Assembly: GCF_000723205.1 (NCBI RefSeq)
Contig: NZ_HG315671.1
Location: 3,875,507 to 3,939,506 of the forward strand
DNA from: Formosa agariphila KMM 3901
Lineage (GTDB): Bacteria; Bacteroidota; Bacteroidia; Flavobacteriales; Flavobacteriaceae
DNA length: 64,000 nucleotides
Direction of reading: 5' to 3'
In this document: in pieces, positions 1 through 9,556 of the stretch
How the letters are laid out: each line of letters begins with the position of its first letter
Numbering within the stretch: position 1 is the first letter of the stretch
The notes under the pieces: generated by a model
Told to the model about the DNA's origin: nothing
What the model saw: the letters and a program-made list of their open reading frames with translations, nothing else
Databases searched by the model: none
Translations under genes and position numbers: made by a program

Positions 1-861
1 GATTATTCAGCAACATCTCCTATTACTAGTCAAAATGATTACACCAACATTTTACCTAGTTTACACTTGAAATACGATATTACAGACCATACCGTTTTAC
101 GTTTCGCTTGGACAAATACAATTGCTAGACCTAATTACGAGGATATTGTTCCATCTAGAGAAATTAACTTCGAAGACGATGAAATTAGCTTAGGAAACCC
201 TGATTTAAATCCTACAACTTCTATGAACTTCGACATCATGGCAGAACATTATTTTACGTCTGTAGGTTTACTTTCTGGAGGTGTATTTTACAAAGATATC
301 GAAGACTTTATCTATACGTTTCAATATGAAGATGCAGACGGATTTGAAGTTTACCAACCTTTTAATGGAGATAGAGCAAGCTTATTCGGATTCGAAGCAG
401 CATATCAACGTCAGTTAGATTTCTTGCCTGGTTTTTTACAAAATTTAAATATTTATTTAAACTATACGTATCTTAAATCTGATGCTTCTGGTATTAGAAA
501 TGAAGATGGAGAAGAGCGCGACGATTTAGATTTACCTCAAACCGCTCCAAACATGTTTAATGCATCTTTAGGCTATACAAGTAAATACTTTAGTTTACGT
601 CTATCTGGTAACTATTCTGATGCTTATATCGATGAAATTGGCGGACGTGCTTTTGAAGACCGTTATTACGACGAGCAGTTCTTTTTAGATTTTAATGCAC
701 GTGCTAACATCACTAAACAATTAAGTTTTTATGTCGATGTAAATAACATTACAAACCAACCATTACGTTACTACCAAGGAACAAGCGCTAGAACAATGCA
801 AATGGAATACTACCAAGCACGTGTTACTTTTGGATTGAAATACGATTTATTTAAAAAATAA
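1..861 (+). CDS. TonB-dependent receptor, C-terminal part (5' end outside window)
   Basis: The frame is open from the first base, so only the last 286 residues of a larger outer-membrane receptor are present. What is seen is alternating beta-strand sequence with short turns, a barrel motif SLGNPDLNPTTSMNFD, aromatic-rich strands and an ending (VTFGLKYDLFKK) typical of the last strand of a 22-strand TonB receptor barrel. Such receptors import large or scarce solutes using energy from TonB/ExbBD. The plug and any TonB box lie upstream and cannot be judged. The phytase lipoprotein 63 bases downstream suggests the substrate is inositol phosphate or a related phosphate compound; that link is inferred from gene order. 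Confidence 0.9.
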   Translation, partial: DYSATSPITSQNDYTNILPSLHLKYDITDHTVLRFAWTNTIARPNYEDIVPSREINFEDDEISLGNPDLNPTTSMNFDIMAEHYFTSVGLLSGGVFYKDIEDFIYTFQYEDADGFEVYQPFNGDRASLFGFEAAYQRQLDFLPGFLQNLNIYLNYTYLKSDASGIRNEDGEERDDLDLPQTAPNMFNASLGYTSKYFSLRLSGNYSDAYIDEIGGRAFEDRYYDEQFFLDFNARANITKQLSFYVDVNNITNQPLRYYQGTSARTMQMEYYQARVTFGLKYDLFKK

Positions 862-868
862 TTTAACC

Positions 869-907
869 TCCCGTTGTGTTTCACAATACATACAGCACAC
901 AACGGGA
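869..907 (+). terminator. Hairpin between receptor and phytase genes
   Basis: An 11-base perfect stem (869-879 with 897-907) encloses a 17-base loop. No strong T-run follows, so it may be an attenuator or an mRNA-processing or stability hairpin rather than a full terminator. It begins 8 bases after the receptor stop codon and ends 18 bases before the phytase start. Confidence 0.55.
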
Positions 908-924
908 TATTTTATAACTACATT

Positions 925-1947
925 ATGAAAAAACAAATTTTCAGTATTGCCATGGCAACACTATGTTTTACGGCTTGTAAAACAACAACTAAATTACCTG
1001 AAATTAAACCAACATTAGTTTCTCAAAAAACACCTCACGATACAGACGACCCTGCCATTTGGGTAAACAAAAACAATCCGGCGCAAAGTATTGTTTTTGG
1101 TACAGACAAAGATGAAGTAAACGGTGGTGTTTATGCCTTCGACTTAGACGGAAAAATAATTAAAGAGAAAAGTCTTACTGGAGTAAACTACCCTAACAAT
1201 GTAGATATCGAATACGACTTCGCTTTAAACGATTCGACTACAGTTGATATCATGATGTTTAGTGAACGAGAAAAAAACCAAATGCGATTGTATACTGTTC
1301 CAGATATGACGCCTTTAGATAACGGTGGATTTCCTGTTTTTGAAGACGAAACCGATTTAGAATTAAGACGTCCTATGGGAATTAGTATTTACAAAAACCC
1401 TACGACCAATAAAACTTACGCCATTGTAAGTCGTAAAAAAGGACCAACAGAAGGGTATTTATACCAGTACGAGTTAACCACAAATAACAGTAAAGTTTCT
1501 GCGAAATTGGTTAGAAAATTTGGAACCTTTAGTGGACAAAAAGAAATTGAAGCTATTGTTGTAGATGATGCTTTAGGACATGTATATTTTTCTGACGAAG
1601 GCGTTGGTATACGTAAATTCTATGCAGATCCGGCAAAAGGAGATGCTCAGATTTCTATGTTTGGAAGTGAACATTTTAAAGATGATATCGAAGGAATCGC
1701 GTTAGCGACTTATAGCGATGGAGCTGGATTTCTAATTGTATCTAACCAACAAGATCATAGTTTTAATATTTTTAAACGTGGTGACAACAGCTATGTAAAA
1801 ACATTAAATCTGGGTACTATTGAAACTGATGGTTGCGATGTGACCACAGAAGCTTTAGGACCGAAATATCCAAATGGTTTATTTGTTTCTATGAACGATG
1901 AAAAAGATTTCTTTTTCCACAGTTTAGATTCTTTACAATTGAGATAA
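925..1947 (+). CDS. 3-phytase (beta-propeller phytase) lipoprotein
   Basis: A 340-residue protein recognisable as a beta-propeller phytase (BPP), a calcium-dependent enzyme that releases phosphate from phytate. Family motifs in order are DDPAIWVN, GTDKDEVNGGVYAFDLDG, YPNNVDIEYDF, RPMGISIYK, EIEAIVVDDALGHVYFSDE, DDIEGIALA and NGLFVSMND. These supply the acidic calcium and phosphate ligands of the six-bladed propeller. The start at 925 is chosen over an in-frame ATG at 874 because it gives a clean lipoprotein signal (MKKQIFSIAMATLCFTAC, Cys at residue 18). The earlier start would add 17 unrelated residues encoded by the hairpin. The protein is probably anchored to the outer membrane or cell surface and works with the receptor upstream to capture phosphate or inositol phosphates. 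Confidence 0.93.
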   Translation: MKKQIFSIAMATLCFTACKTTTKLPEIKPTLVSQKTPHDTDDPAIWVNKNNPAQSIVFGTDKDEVNGGVYAFDLDGKIIKEKSLTGVNYPNNVDIEYDFALNDSTTVDIMMFSEREKNQMRLYTVPDMTPLDNGGFPVFEDETDLELRRPMGISIYKNPTTNKTYAIVSRKKGPTEGYLYQYELTTNNSKVSAKLVRKFGTFSGQKEIEAIVVDDALGHVYFSDEGVGIRKFYADPAKGDAQISMFGSEHFKDDIEGIALATYSDGAGFLIVSNQQDHSFNIFKRGDNSYVKTLNLGTIETDGCDVTTEALGPKYPNGLFVSMNDEKDFFFHSLDSLQLR

Positions 1948-1972
1948 TTTCTATTGAAATATTATAACTAAA

Positions 1973-2006
1973 AAAACGCCATTTTCAGAACTGAAAGTGG
2001 CGTTTT
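1973..2006 (+). terminator. Rho-independent terminator after the phytase
   Basis: A 16-base-pair stem (1973-1988 with 1991-2006, one G-U pair) has a GC core flanked by A-run and T-run arms. It lies 25 bases after the phytase stop and closes the receptor/phytase unit. Confidence 0.9.
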
Positions 2007-2455
2007 ACTTTATATAATCTTAAGTATTAAAGTGAGCTAAAAGCGTCTAAAAAAATGATAGATTTTACACTTAAAATTCAGAACCTAAACTATGAAATTT
2101 TAAGTGTTTAAAAAACGAAAATATTGAGCGTAAAACTGTTAATTTCATTTTGGTTCACACCAAAAATATTTCACCTAAAAATGAGTCACCTATTTCAAAA
2201 TTAAAACGGACTATTTCTTATCGATTTTCAAGCTCAAACAATGACACAACATTTTAAATTAAAAAGAGCAAAATTAACACATAACACACTATACACAAGT
2301 AACATAAACTCTTAAAATGTTATTACATTTGAGTTTAAATCAGAAGAAAAAACATTCGTTTTCAAACAAATAAAAGACTAAAAAAACAACTTTAAATTAA
2401 AAAAATATCATTTCTTAAAACAATAGAATATTTTTTTTTTGATGTATTTTAAAGG
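2007..2455. other. AT-rich intergenic region between convergent genes
   Basis: No convincing gene is seen. The stretch holds a 12-base inverted repeat (2067-2078 with 2096-2107, 17-base loop) and a small 7-base-pair hairpin (2148-2154 with 2159-2165, loop TCAC). It ends in a run of ten T near 2431-2440, just beyond the MutS-like stop codon. A small RNA cannot be excluded, but no promoter is evident. Confidence 0.5.
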
Positions 2456-4225
2456 TTATATAATTTCCATTTTTTTAAGTAAAAAACTTGCGTTCATATT
2501 CTGGCAAATTCCATCTTTAAATGTATAATCAAAGTGCAACTCGTCGTTAATAATTTCAGCATCAAAATAATGATTTTTCACTTCTGATAATTCCTCCGAA
2601 ATCTCACATAAACTCAAGTCGTGCGTCGCAATAATTCCAGTGGCATTAGACGCTACAAGTTTTTCTACAAACCTTCGCGAACCAATCGCTTTATCGGTAC
2701 TATTTGTTCCTTTTAAAATTTCATCCAAGACAATAAAATAACGGTCGGTTTGAATCGCATCTACAATGTATTTTAAACGCGTTAATTCCGAAAAGAAGTA
2801 CGAACTATCATCGGTTAACGAATCGCTTGTACGCATACTTGTAATTAACTTTATCGGATTGTAAGTACTTGTTTCGGCACACACAGGAAGCCCCACATTC
2901 GCCATAACAATATGCAAGGAAACGGTTCTAAGAAACGTACTTTTCCCAGCCATGTTTGCACCTGTAATAATAAAAAACTCTTCGTTTTTAATATTTAAAT
3001 CGTTATCTACGCGCTTCTCTGCTTTTAACAACGGATGACCTAAATTTTTAGCTAGAATGACATCTTGATTTTTATTGATTTCTGGGAAGTTAAATTCAGG
3101 ATTATTGAAGGTATAATTTCCTAATGAATTATACGCATCGAAAAATGAAATCACATCGAACCAGTCTGTTGTTTTATGGGCGTATTTCTTTATCCATTGC
3201 TCGATGGCATAAGCATTTTTAATATCGAGTAAAAAGAATCCATTTCCGAAAATAGCAGATATTAAATTGTTCCGATTATCTAAACGATCTAATAATCGAG
3301 ATAATTCTGAAAATATATCTGAAGCTTTCTCTCGGTCTTGAGTAATCATTTTTTGTTTTTCAATCAGTAATTCCGATTGAAAAGTTTCTTGTTCAATTTT
3401 ATCTAGTAAACCGGCATACTGCTTAAAAGTCTCCTTTAACTTATCTGTTTTAGATGCAATAATATTTATTGATTTTAAATAGATTCCCGTAGTTACTAAT
3501 CCCAGTAACAACCAAATTCCTAATAAATTTGCAGACACCATATTTACATACACAAAAGCAAAAATTACTAATGTTACAAGTGTGAATAACCAAGGTAATA
3601 CTTTTAGAAAAGGTTTGAATTTAGGTTTGTAATTAGACAACCACTCATTAATAGTTTTAGCAGGTGTTTCAACTTTTATCAAACTAGCAATAGCACTATA
3701 ATTCTGTCTCCAAATCGCTTTATCTGAAAGCTCTTTAATAGCTTCCTGACGCGTTGTAATATTATCAATTTCGTTTGCTTTAAGTGCTTCGGAAAGTTTC
3801 TCTGCACCCTCTTTTATATACGTTCTATTAATATTCTGAAAAAAAGAACCACGACCAAACAAATCGACATCTAAACAATATTCGTGTAAAGGATCTTGAA
3901 ACTCTAAACCGTCTAAACGATCAAAAAACCCTTCATTTTTAATCTTTATTTCATCTTCATTAATCGCAACAATAGCACGTTCTAAATTACGCTTCTGTTT
4001 AATATTGGTATACTTCAGCAATAAAAATAAAAACAGACTTATTCCAACTACGGCAATAGCCACTGCCACCTGCCAATTAGAAAACGTTAAATACACAGTA
4101 TAGGCGGCAACTAAAAACACCACTAATCGCAAAATACTTAGTAGTCGCATTTGCTTGTTAAGCGCAGTAGCTTTTACTTGATGGATTTGAGCTTGTTCTT
4201 TATAAAAAGCGATTGGAGATTTCAT
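2456..4225 (-). CDS. Membrane-anchored MutS-like ATPase (MutS domain V family)
   Basis: A 589-residue protein with two predicted membrane segments near the N-terminus (about residues 30-48 and 53-70), a second hydrophobic hairpin at about 205-250, and a C-terminal ATPase like that of MutS. The ATPase shows Walker A GANMAGKST (about 423), the loop TSMRTSDSLTDDSSYFFSEL, Walker B VLDEILKGTN (about 500) and the ATHD element. The mismatch-recognition domains I to IV of true MutS (about 850 residues) are absent, as is the Smr nuclease domain of MutS2. It belongs to a Bacteroidetes group often labelled MutS for the ATPase alone. Its function is unknown and mismatch repair is unlikely. It stands alone, just after the sdh operon on the same strand but past that operon's terminator. 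Confidence 0.8.
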   Translation of the reverse strand: MKSPIAFYKEQAQIHQVKATALNKQMRLLSILRLVVFLVAAYTVYLTFSNWQVAVAIAVVGISLFLFLLLKYTNIKQKRNLERAIVAINEDEIKIKNEGFFDRLDGLEFQDPLHEYCLDVDLFGRGSFFQNINRTYIKEGAEKLSEALKANEIDNITTRQEAIKELSDKAIWRQNYSAIASLIKVETPAKTINEWLSNYKPKFKPFLKVLPWLFTLVTLVIFAFVYVNMVSANLLGIWLLLGLVTTGIYLKSINIIASKTDKLKETFKQYAGLLDKIEQETFQSELLIEKQKMITQDREKASDIFSELSRLLDRLDNRNNLISAIFGNGFFLLDIKNAYAIEQWIKKYAHKTTDWFDVISFFDAYNSLGNYTFNNPEFNFPEINKNQDVILAKNLGHPLLKAEKRVDNDLNIKNEEFFIITGANMAGKSTFLRTVSLHIVMANVGLPVCAETSTYNPIKLITSMRTSDSLTDDSSYFFSELTRLKYIVDAIQTDRYFIVLDEILKGTNSTDKAIGSRRFVEKLVASNATGIIATHDLSLCEISEELSEVKNHYFDAEIINDELHFDYTFKDGICQNMNASFLLKKMEII

Positions 4226-4263
4226 TGATATTTATTATTTAAAGGCTCTAAAACTAAACAAAA

Positions 4264-4288
4264 AATCCCAAGCACGACGCTTGGGATT
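4264..4288 (-). terminator. Rho-independent terminator of sdhCAB
   Basis: A perfect 10-base-pair stem with a 5-base loop is followed, in the minus direction, by a run of six T. It lies 30 bases after the sdhB stop. Confidence 0.9.
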
Positions 4289-4318
4289 CTTAATATTATA
4301 ACAATTAAAAGGTTTAGA

Positions 4319-5074
4319 TTATCCTTTTACATTTGCTTTCATAAATTCTCTATTCATACGTGCAATGTTGTCTAAAGAAATACCTTTAGGACATTCTACC
4401 TCGCATGCTCCAGTGTTGGTACAGTTACCAAAACCTTCAAGATCCATTTGCGCAACCATGTTTTTAACACGTTCGGCAGCTTCAACTTGACCTTGTGGTA
4501 ATAATGCGTATTGAGAAACTTTAGCTCCTACGAATAACATTGCAGAAGAGTTTTTACAACTTGCAACACAAGCACCACAACCAATACATGCTGCTGCATC
4601 CATAGCTTCGTCGGCAGCAATCTTAGAGATTGGTAACGAGTTTGCATCTTGTGTATTTCCAGACGTATTTACAGAAATATAACCTCCTGCTTGCTGTATA
4701 CGTTCGAAAGCCATTCTATCTACAATTAAATCCTTTATTACTGGGAAAGCTGCTGCTCTCCATGGTTCGATAGTAATGGTATCACCATCATTAAACATTC
4801 TCATGTGTAATTGACAGGTTGTGATTCCACGATCTGGACCGTGAGCTTCACCATTAATATATAAAGAACACATACCACAAATTCCTTCACGACAATCATG
4901 ATCGAAAGCTACTGGCTGTTCGCCAGAGTTTACTAATTGTTCGTTAAGAACATCCATCATTTCAAGAAAAGACATATGTTCTGAGATATCAGTTACTTTA
5001 TAATCGACCATTTGACCCTTTGTACTTGAGTCTTTTTGTCTCCAAATCTTAAGCGTTAGATTCATATTATCCAT
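4319..5074 (-). CDS. sdhB: Succinate dehydrogenase/fumarate reductase iron-sulfur subunit
   Basis: This 251-residue subunit passes electrons from the flavoprotein to the membrane cytochrome b in complex II. The [2Fe-2S] ligands are in CREGICGMC (Cys61, 66, 69) plus Cys87. The [4Fe-4S] and [3Fe-4S] ligands are in [11 protein letters not shown] (from residue 163) and in [12 protein letters not shown] (from residue 218). Length and layout match the B-type (non-classical) enzyme of Bacteroidetes and epsilonproteobacteria. It is the last gene of sdhCAB, 10 bases after sdhA, and is closed by a terminator. Confidence 0.97.
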   Translation of the reverse strand: MDNMNLTLKIWRQKDSSTKGQMVDYKVTDISEHMSFLEMMDVLNEQLVNSGEQPVAFDHDCREGICGMCSLYINGEAHGPDRGITTCQLHMRMFNDGDTITIEPWRAAAFPVIKDLIVDRMAFERIQQAGGYISVNTSGNTQDANSLPISKIAADEAMDAAACIGCGACVASCKNSSAMLFVGAKVSQYALLPQGQVEAAERVKNMVAQMDLEGFGNCTNTGACEVECPKGISLDNIARMNREFMKANVKG

Positions 5075-5084
5075 AATGTCAATC

Positions 5085-7097
5085 TTATTTGTATGAACGT
5101 TGTTTCAGTTCAATATCTTTAAATTCTAATTCTTCTTTATGTAGAACCGCATCTGCAGGTTCTCCTTTGTATTCCCAAGCCGATACAAACGCAAAGTTAA
5201 CATCGTCACGTTTTGCTTCACCTTTTTGCTCACCGTCTAATTCTACCGACTCTTCTCTAAAGTGACCTCCACAAGATTCTCTTCTTACTAAAGCATCTTT
5301 AGCGAACAATTCTCCTAATTCTAAGAAATCTGCTACACGTCCAGCTTTTTCTAGTTCTACGTTCATTTCGTTTGCAGAACCAGGAACCTTAACTTCTTTC
5401 CAGAATTCTTCACGAATCGCTTTAATTTCGGCCATAGCTTCTGTTAAACCTTTTTCGTTTCTAGACATTCCTACTTTATCCCACATTACTTTTCCAAGTT
5501 TTTTGTGGAAGTAATCTACAGATTTTGTTCCCTTGTTGTTAACGAAGAAATCGATACGATCTTTAACTTCTTTTTCAACTTCGTCAAATTCTGGTGTGTT
5601 TGTTGGAATTTTTCCGGTTCTAATATCGTGAGATAAATAATCTCCAATAGTATAAGGTAATACAAAATAACCATCGGCTAAACCTTGCATTAAGGCCGAA
5701 GCTCCAAGTCTGTTTGCACCGTGATCAGAGAAGTTTGCTTCACCAATACAGTAAAGACCTTCTACAGTAGTCATTAAGTTATAGTCTACCCAAATACCAC
5801 CCATTGTATAGTGCGTTGCAGGGTAAATCATCATTGGCGTTTTGTATGGATTCTCGTCTACGATTTTCTCATACATTTGGAATAAGTTTCCGTATTTCGC
5901 CTCAACAATTGCTTGTCCTAATTCGTATATTTTAGCGGGAGTAGCATCTTTTATACCGTGAATTTTAGCTTGCTCTTTTCCGTAACGGTCAATAGCAAAT
6001 GCGAAATCTAAGTATACCGCTTCACCAGTTGCGTTAACACCGTAACCAGCATCGCAACGTTCTTTAGCTGCTCTAGAAGCCACATCACGAGGTACTAAGT
6101 TACCAAAGGCAGGGTAACGTCTTTCTAAGTAATAATCTCTATCTGCTTCAGCAATATCTGTAGGTTTTAATTTCCCTTGTTGAATCGCTTTAGCATCTTC
6201 TAATTTAGCAGGAACCCAAATACGACCATCGTTACGTAAAGACTCAGACATCAATGTTAATTTAGACTGATAATCTCCCGAACGTGGAATACATGTTGGG
6301 TGAATTTGTGTATAACACGGGTTTGCGAAATACGCTCCTTTTTTATGAATTTTCCAAGCCGCCGTTGCGTTAGAACCCATAGCATTAGTCGATAAGAAAT
6401 ATACATTTCCGTATCCTCCAGTTGCAATAACTACAGCATGTGCAGAATGACGTTCAATTTCACCTGTAATTAAATTACGTGCGATAATTCCTCTAGCTTT
6501 TCCTCCAATTTTAACAACGTCTAACATTTCGTGACGATTGAACATTTCAATCTTTCCACGAGCAATCTGACGGTTCATTGCTGAATATGCTCCTAATAAT
6601 AATTGTTGTCCTGTTTGTCCTTTAGCGTAAAATGTTCTTGACACTAATACACCACCAAACGAACGGTTATCTAATAATCCACCGTAATCACGTGCAAAAG
6701 GAACTCCTTGAGCCACACATTGGTCGATAATATTACCAGACACCTCAGCCAAACGGTGAACGTTTGCTTCACGAGAACGGTAATCTCCACCTTTTACGGT
6801 ATCGTAAAATAATCTGTAATTTGAATCCCCATCACCTTGATAGTTCTTTGCTGCATTTATCCCTCCTTGAGCCGCAATTGAGTGTGCACGTCTAGGAGAA
6901 TCTTGATAAGCAAATGCTTTTACGTTATATCCTAATTCGGCTAATGTTGCTGCTGCCGAACCTCCTGCTAAACCTGTACCAACAACAATAATATCTATAT
7001 TACGTTTGTTTGCAGGGTTTACAAGGTCTATATGATTTTTGTAATCTGTCCATTTATCTTTAATTGGACCTTCTGGTACTTTTGAATCTAAAGCCAT
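5085..7097 (-). CDS. sdhA: Succinate dehydrogenase/fumarate reductase flavoprotein subunit
   Basis: A 670-residue FAD enzyme interconverting succinate and fumarate. The dinucleotide-binding motif GTGLAGG sits at residues 40-46 and the FAD-linking histidine lies in AHSIAAQGG (about His72). Substrate-site segments include HPTCIP, RDVASR, HYTMGGI and [10 protein letters not shown]. It is a cytoplasmic subunit held to the membrane by SdhC. In this family the enzyme normally serves the TCA cycle with menaquinone. It sits 12 bases after sdhC and 10 bases before sdhB, so the three genes are one transcription unit. Confidence 0.98.
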   Translation of the reverse strand: MALDSKVPEGPIKDKWTDYKNHIDLVNPANKRNIDIIVVGTGLAGGSAAATLAELGYNVKAFAYQDSPRRAHSIAAQGGINAAKNYQGDGDSNYRLFYDTVKGGDYRSREANVHRLAEVSGNIIDQCVAQGVPFARDYGGLLDNRSFGGVLVSRTFYAKGQTGQQLLLGAYSAMNRQIARGKIEMFNRHEMLDVVKIGGKARGIIARNLITGEIERHSAHAVVIATGGYGNVYFLSTNAMGSNATAAWKIHKKGAYFANPCYTQIHPTCIPRSGDYQSKLTLMSESLRNDGRIWVPAKLEDAKAIQQGKLKPTDIAEADRDYYLERRYPAFGNLVPRDVASRAAKERCDAGYGVNATGEAVYLDFAFAIDRYGKEQAKIHGIKDATPAKIYELGQAIVEAKYGNLFQMYEKIVDENPYKTPMMIYPATHYTMGGIWVDYNLMTTVEGLYCIGEANFSDHGANRLGASALMQGLADGYFVLPYTIGDYLSHDIRTGKIPTNTPEFDEVEKEVKDRIDFFVNNKGTKSVDYFHKKLGKVMWDKVGMSRNEKGLTEAMAEIKAIREEFWKEVKVPGSANEMNVELEKAGRVADFLELGELFAKDALVRRESCGGHFREESVELDGEQKGEAKRDDVNFAFVSAWEYKGEPADAVLHKEELEFKDIELKQRSYK

Positions 7098-7109
7098 TTG
7101 TATTTAAGA

Positions 7110-7787
7110 TTAATGGTTAAAAAAATGATAAAGTGCAATAAAGATAAATCCTAAAGGGATTAGTATTGAGTACGCTTTACCTATAGTTTGTAATGTCTTT
7201 TTTCTTCCGGCTGTTCCTCCCATAGATTGGAACGCAGATGTGAAACCGTGTAATAAGTGTAATGCTAAAAACACAAAGGCAATAACATAAGCACCCACAC
7301 GAATAGGACTTACAAATTTATGAACTAATTCTTCGTAATAGCGGTAACCTTCTACACCTTCCATGGTACCAGACCAATCGCCATTAATAAACTTTGTATT
7401 AATTTCTGGAAACCAAAAATCGATAAAATGTAGGATGATGAATGCTAAAATAGCAACACCACTCCAAATCATATTTCTACTCATCCAAGTAGAATTTGCT
7501 GCACCGTTGTTCTGTGCATACTTTACACCATTTGCTTTTCTGTTTCTAATTTCTAATACAAACCCCATTACAAAGTGAAATACAACTCCAAATATTAAAA
7601 CCGGCTGTAACGCAAATTGAATTAAAGGATTTGTTCCCATAAAATGGGATACTTCGTTAAAAAGCTCAGGACTAAATACCGATAAAATGTTGATGGCAAA
7701 ATGCTGAAGCAAGAAAAACATAAGAAAGAAGGCTGAAAGCGCCATAGCGACTTTTCTTCCTATTGATGAATTTAAAAATCCGCTCAT
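7110..7787 (-). CDS. sdhC: Succinate dehydrogenase cytochrome b subunit (five-helix type)
   Basis: A 225-residue membrane protein with five hydrophobic segments (about residues 12-35, 58-78, 107-127, 163-185 and 203-222). Conserved histidines in LLQHFAIN, FHFVMGF, LHFIDFW, HKFVSP and LHLLHGF are candidates for the two haem b ligands. This is the single-subunit, di-haem anchor of B-type complex II, so no sdhD is expected and none is present. It is the first gene of sdhCAB. A well-formed promoter lies 27 bases upstream. Confidence 0.95.
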   Translation of the reverse strand: MSGFLNSSIGRKVAMALSAFFLMFFLLQHFAINILSVFSPELFNEVSHFMGTNPLIQFALQPVLIFGVVFHFVMGFVLEIRNRKANGVKYAQNNGAANSTWMSRNMIWSGVAILAFIILHFIDFWFPEINTKFINGDWSGTMEGVEGYRYYEELVHKFVSPIRVGAYVIAFVFLALHLLHGFTSAFQSMGGTAGRKKTLQTIGKAYSILIPLGFIFIALYHFFNH

Positions 7788-7813
7788 TTTTTTATAATTA
7801 GTTTTATTCCCAA

Positions 7814-7845
7814 CAAATTTAACTTAGAATAGTTTTATAGGCAAA
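7814..7845 (-). promoter_or_regulatory. Promoter of sdhCAB
   Basis: On the minus strand, TTTG (7842-7845) is followed after 20 bases by TAAATTTG (7814-7821). This is the full Bacteroidetes -33/-7 consensus with normal spacing, 27 bases before the sdhC start codon. Confidence 0.8.
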
Positions 7846-8129
7846 ATCTAAAGAATATAAATTCAAATTTAGAACGATTTTAAAGAACCTCTCAACCGAC
7901 TGATTTACAATGCCTTTTGAGATTAAAAATTTTTATTCAAACGTTTAACCAAATAGAATCTTAAGCAAAAACATGAACTCGTATCATATCGCAGATAAAA
8001 AACGGTCAGACACCTATAATACGTAGGCAAACATCCGTATAAATACGTAGAGCTAGCTACGCAATACTTTTATACTAACCTTTAACATCATTTTAAGGTT
8101 TCTATTTATAGCACTATCTATTATATATG
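7846..8129. other. Divergent intergenic region between sdhC and the aminopeptidase
   Basis: No gene is seen. The region holds a repeated ATACGTAG motif (near 8019 and 8043), the self-complementary stretch around AGCTAGCT (8051-8058), and a 6-base inverted repeat AACCTT (8077-8082) with AAGGTT (8095-8100) just upstream of the aminopeptidase promoter. These could be regulator sites for either gene; no known operator is recognised. Confidence 0.4.
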
Positions 8130-8137
8130 TAATTTTG
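8130..8137 (+). promoter_or_regulatory. -7 element for the Xaa-Pro aminopeptidase gene
   Basis: TAATTTTG matches TAnnTTTG and lies 29 bases before the start codon. A clear TTTG at -33 is missing (TTTA at 8105-8108), so the match is partial. Confidence 0.55.
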
Positions 8138-8166
8138 GAAACATCTCATTTTAAACATCAATTCTA

Positions 8167-9459
8167 ATGAAATATCATGCAATAAATTCAGATTTATTTA
8201 TTCAAAATAGAGCAAATTTTTCGGCTCAAATGAAACCTAACAGTTTAGCTGTTTTCAATTCCAACGACGTATATCCTATTGGCGCAGACAGTGCTTTACC
8301 TTTTCAGCAAGACCGTAATATTTTTTATTTAAGTGGCGTAGACCAAGAAAGTAGTATCCTGGTTTTATTTCCAGATTGCCCAAACCCAAAACATCGCGAA
8401 ATTCTATTTTTAACTGAAACAAATGAGCATATTGCTGTTTGGGAAGGTGCTAAATTAGATAAAGACGCTGCTTTTAAAACTTCAGGAATTAAAACCGTGT
8501 ATTGGTTGCAAGATTTCGAACGTGTTTTTAAAGAAATCATGACACAGTGTGAAACGGTTTACATAAACACCAACGAACATTATAGAGCCAATGTAGAAAC
8601 AGAAACTCGCGAAGACCGTTTTAACAAATGGCTACGAGAAAAATATCCAGCGCACAGTGTTGCGAAAAGCAATCCGATTTTGCAACGTTTACGCTCCGTG
8701 AAAAATCAAATAGAAATTGATTTAATTCAGCAGGCTTGCGATATTACCGAAAAAGGCTTCCGCCGTATTTTAGAGTTCGTAAAACCAGGCGTTATGGAAT
8801 ACAATATTGAAGCGGAATTTATGCACGAATTTTTAAATAACCGTTCTAAAGGATTTGCATACACACCAATTGTAGCTTCAGGAAATAATGCCAACGTATT
8901 ACACTATATTGAAAACAATCAAGAATGTAAAGCTGGCGATTTAATTTTGTTAGATGTTGGTGCAGAATACGCTAACTACTCATCTGATATGTCTAGAACA
9001 ATTCCGGTTTCAGGAAAATTTACAGACCGACAAAAACAAGTGTACAACGCCATAAACCACGTTAAAAACGAAGCCACAAAAATGCTTGTTCCAGGTACAA
9101 TTTGGGCAGATTACCATGTTGAAGTAGGAAAACTTATGACCTCGGAATTATTAGGGCTAGGTTTATTAGACAAAGCCGATGTGCAAAACGAAAATCCAGA
9201 CTGGCCAGCCTATAAAAAATACTTCATGCACGGCACATCTCACAACATGGGATTAGATACGCACGATTATGGTATTTTAACAGAGCCTATGCAAGCCAAC
9301 ATGGTGTTTACCGTAGAGCCAGGACTTTATATTCCTGAAGAAGGTTTTGGAATAAGAATTGAAGACGATGTCGTGATTCAGGAAAATGGCGAACCATTTA
9401 ATTTAATGCGAAATATTCCAATTGAAGCCGATGAAATTGAAGACTTGATGAACAAGTAA
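8167..9459 (+). CDS. pepP: Xaa-Pro aminopeptidase (M24B family)
   Basis: A 430-residue metallopeptidase that removes N-terminal residues preceding proline. The N-terminal third is the aminopeptidase-P N domain (QDRNIFYLSG). The C-terminal pita-bread domain carries the five metal ligands: Asp in LLDVGAEY, Asp in SSDMSRTIP, His in HGTSHNMGLDTHD, Glu in TVEPGLYIPE and Glu in GIRIEDDVV. No signal peptide is seen, so it is cytoplasmic and probably recycles proline-containing peptides. It is monocistronic, with its own -7 element and a strong terminator. Confidence 0.94.
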   Translation: MKYHAINSDLFIQNRANFSAQMKPNSLAVFNSNDVYPIGADSALPFQQDRNIFYLSGVDQESSILVLFPDCPNPKHREILFLTETNEHIAVWEGAKLDKDAAFKTSGIKTVYWLQDFERVFKEIMTQCETVYINTNEHYRANVETETREDRFNKWLREKYPAHSVAKSNPILQRLRSVKNQIEIDLIQQACDITEKGFRRILEFVKPGVMEYNIEAEFMHEFLNNRSKGFAYTPIVASGNNANVLHYIENNQECKAGDLILLDVGAEYANYSSDMSRTIPVSGKFTDRQKQVYNAINHVKNEATKMLVPGTIWADYHVEVGKLMTSELLGLGLLDKADVQNENPDWPAYKKYFMHGTSHNMGLDTHDYGILTEPMQANMVFTVEPGLYIPEEGFGIRIEDDVVIQENGEPFNLMRNIPIEADEIEDLMNK

Positions 9460-9484
9460 CATCTAATTGTCCATATGTATTTTA

Positions 9485-9518
9485 AAAAAGCAGAACTTCG
9501 CATTGAGTTCTGCTTTTT
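9485..9518 (+). terminator. Terminator after pepP
   Basis: A 13-base-pair stem (9485-9497 with 9506-9518) encloses an 8-base loop, with A-run and T-run arms. It lies 25 bases after the pepP stop. Confidence 0.9.
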
Positions 9519-9556
9519 TTTATGATATTTGATTCGTTAATGCGCAACCTACTATT

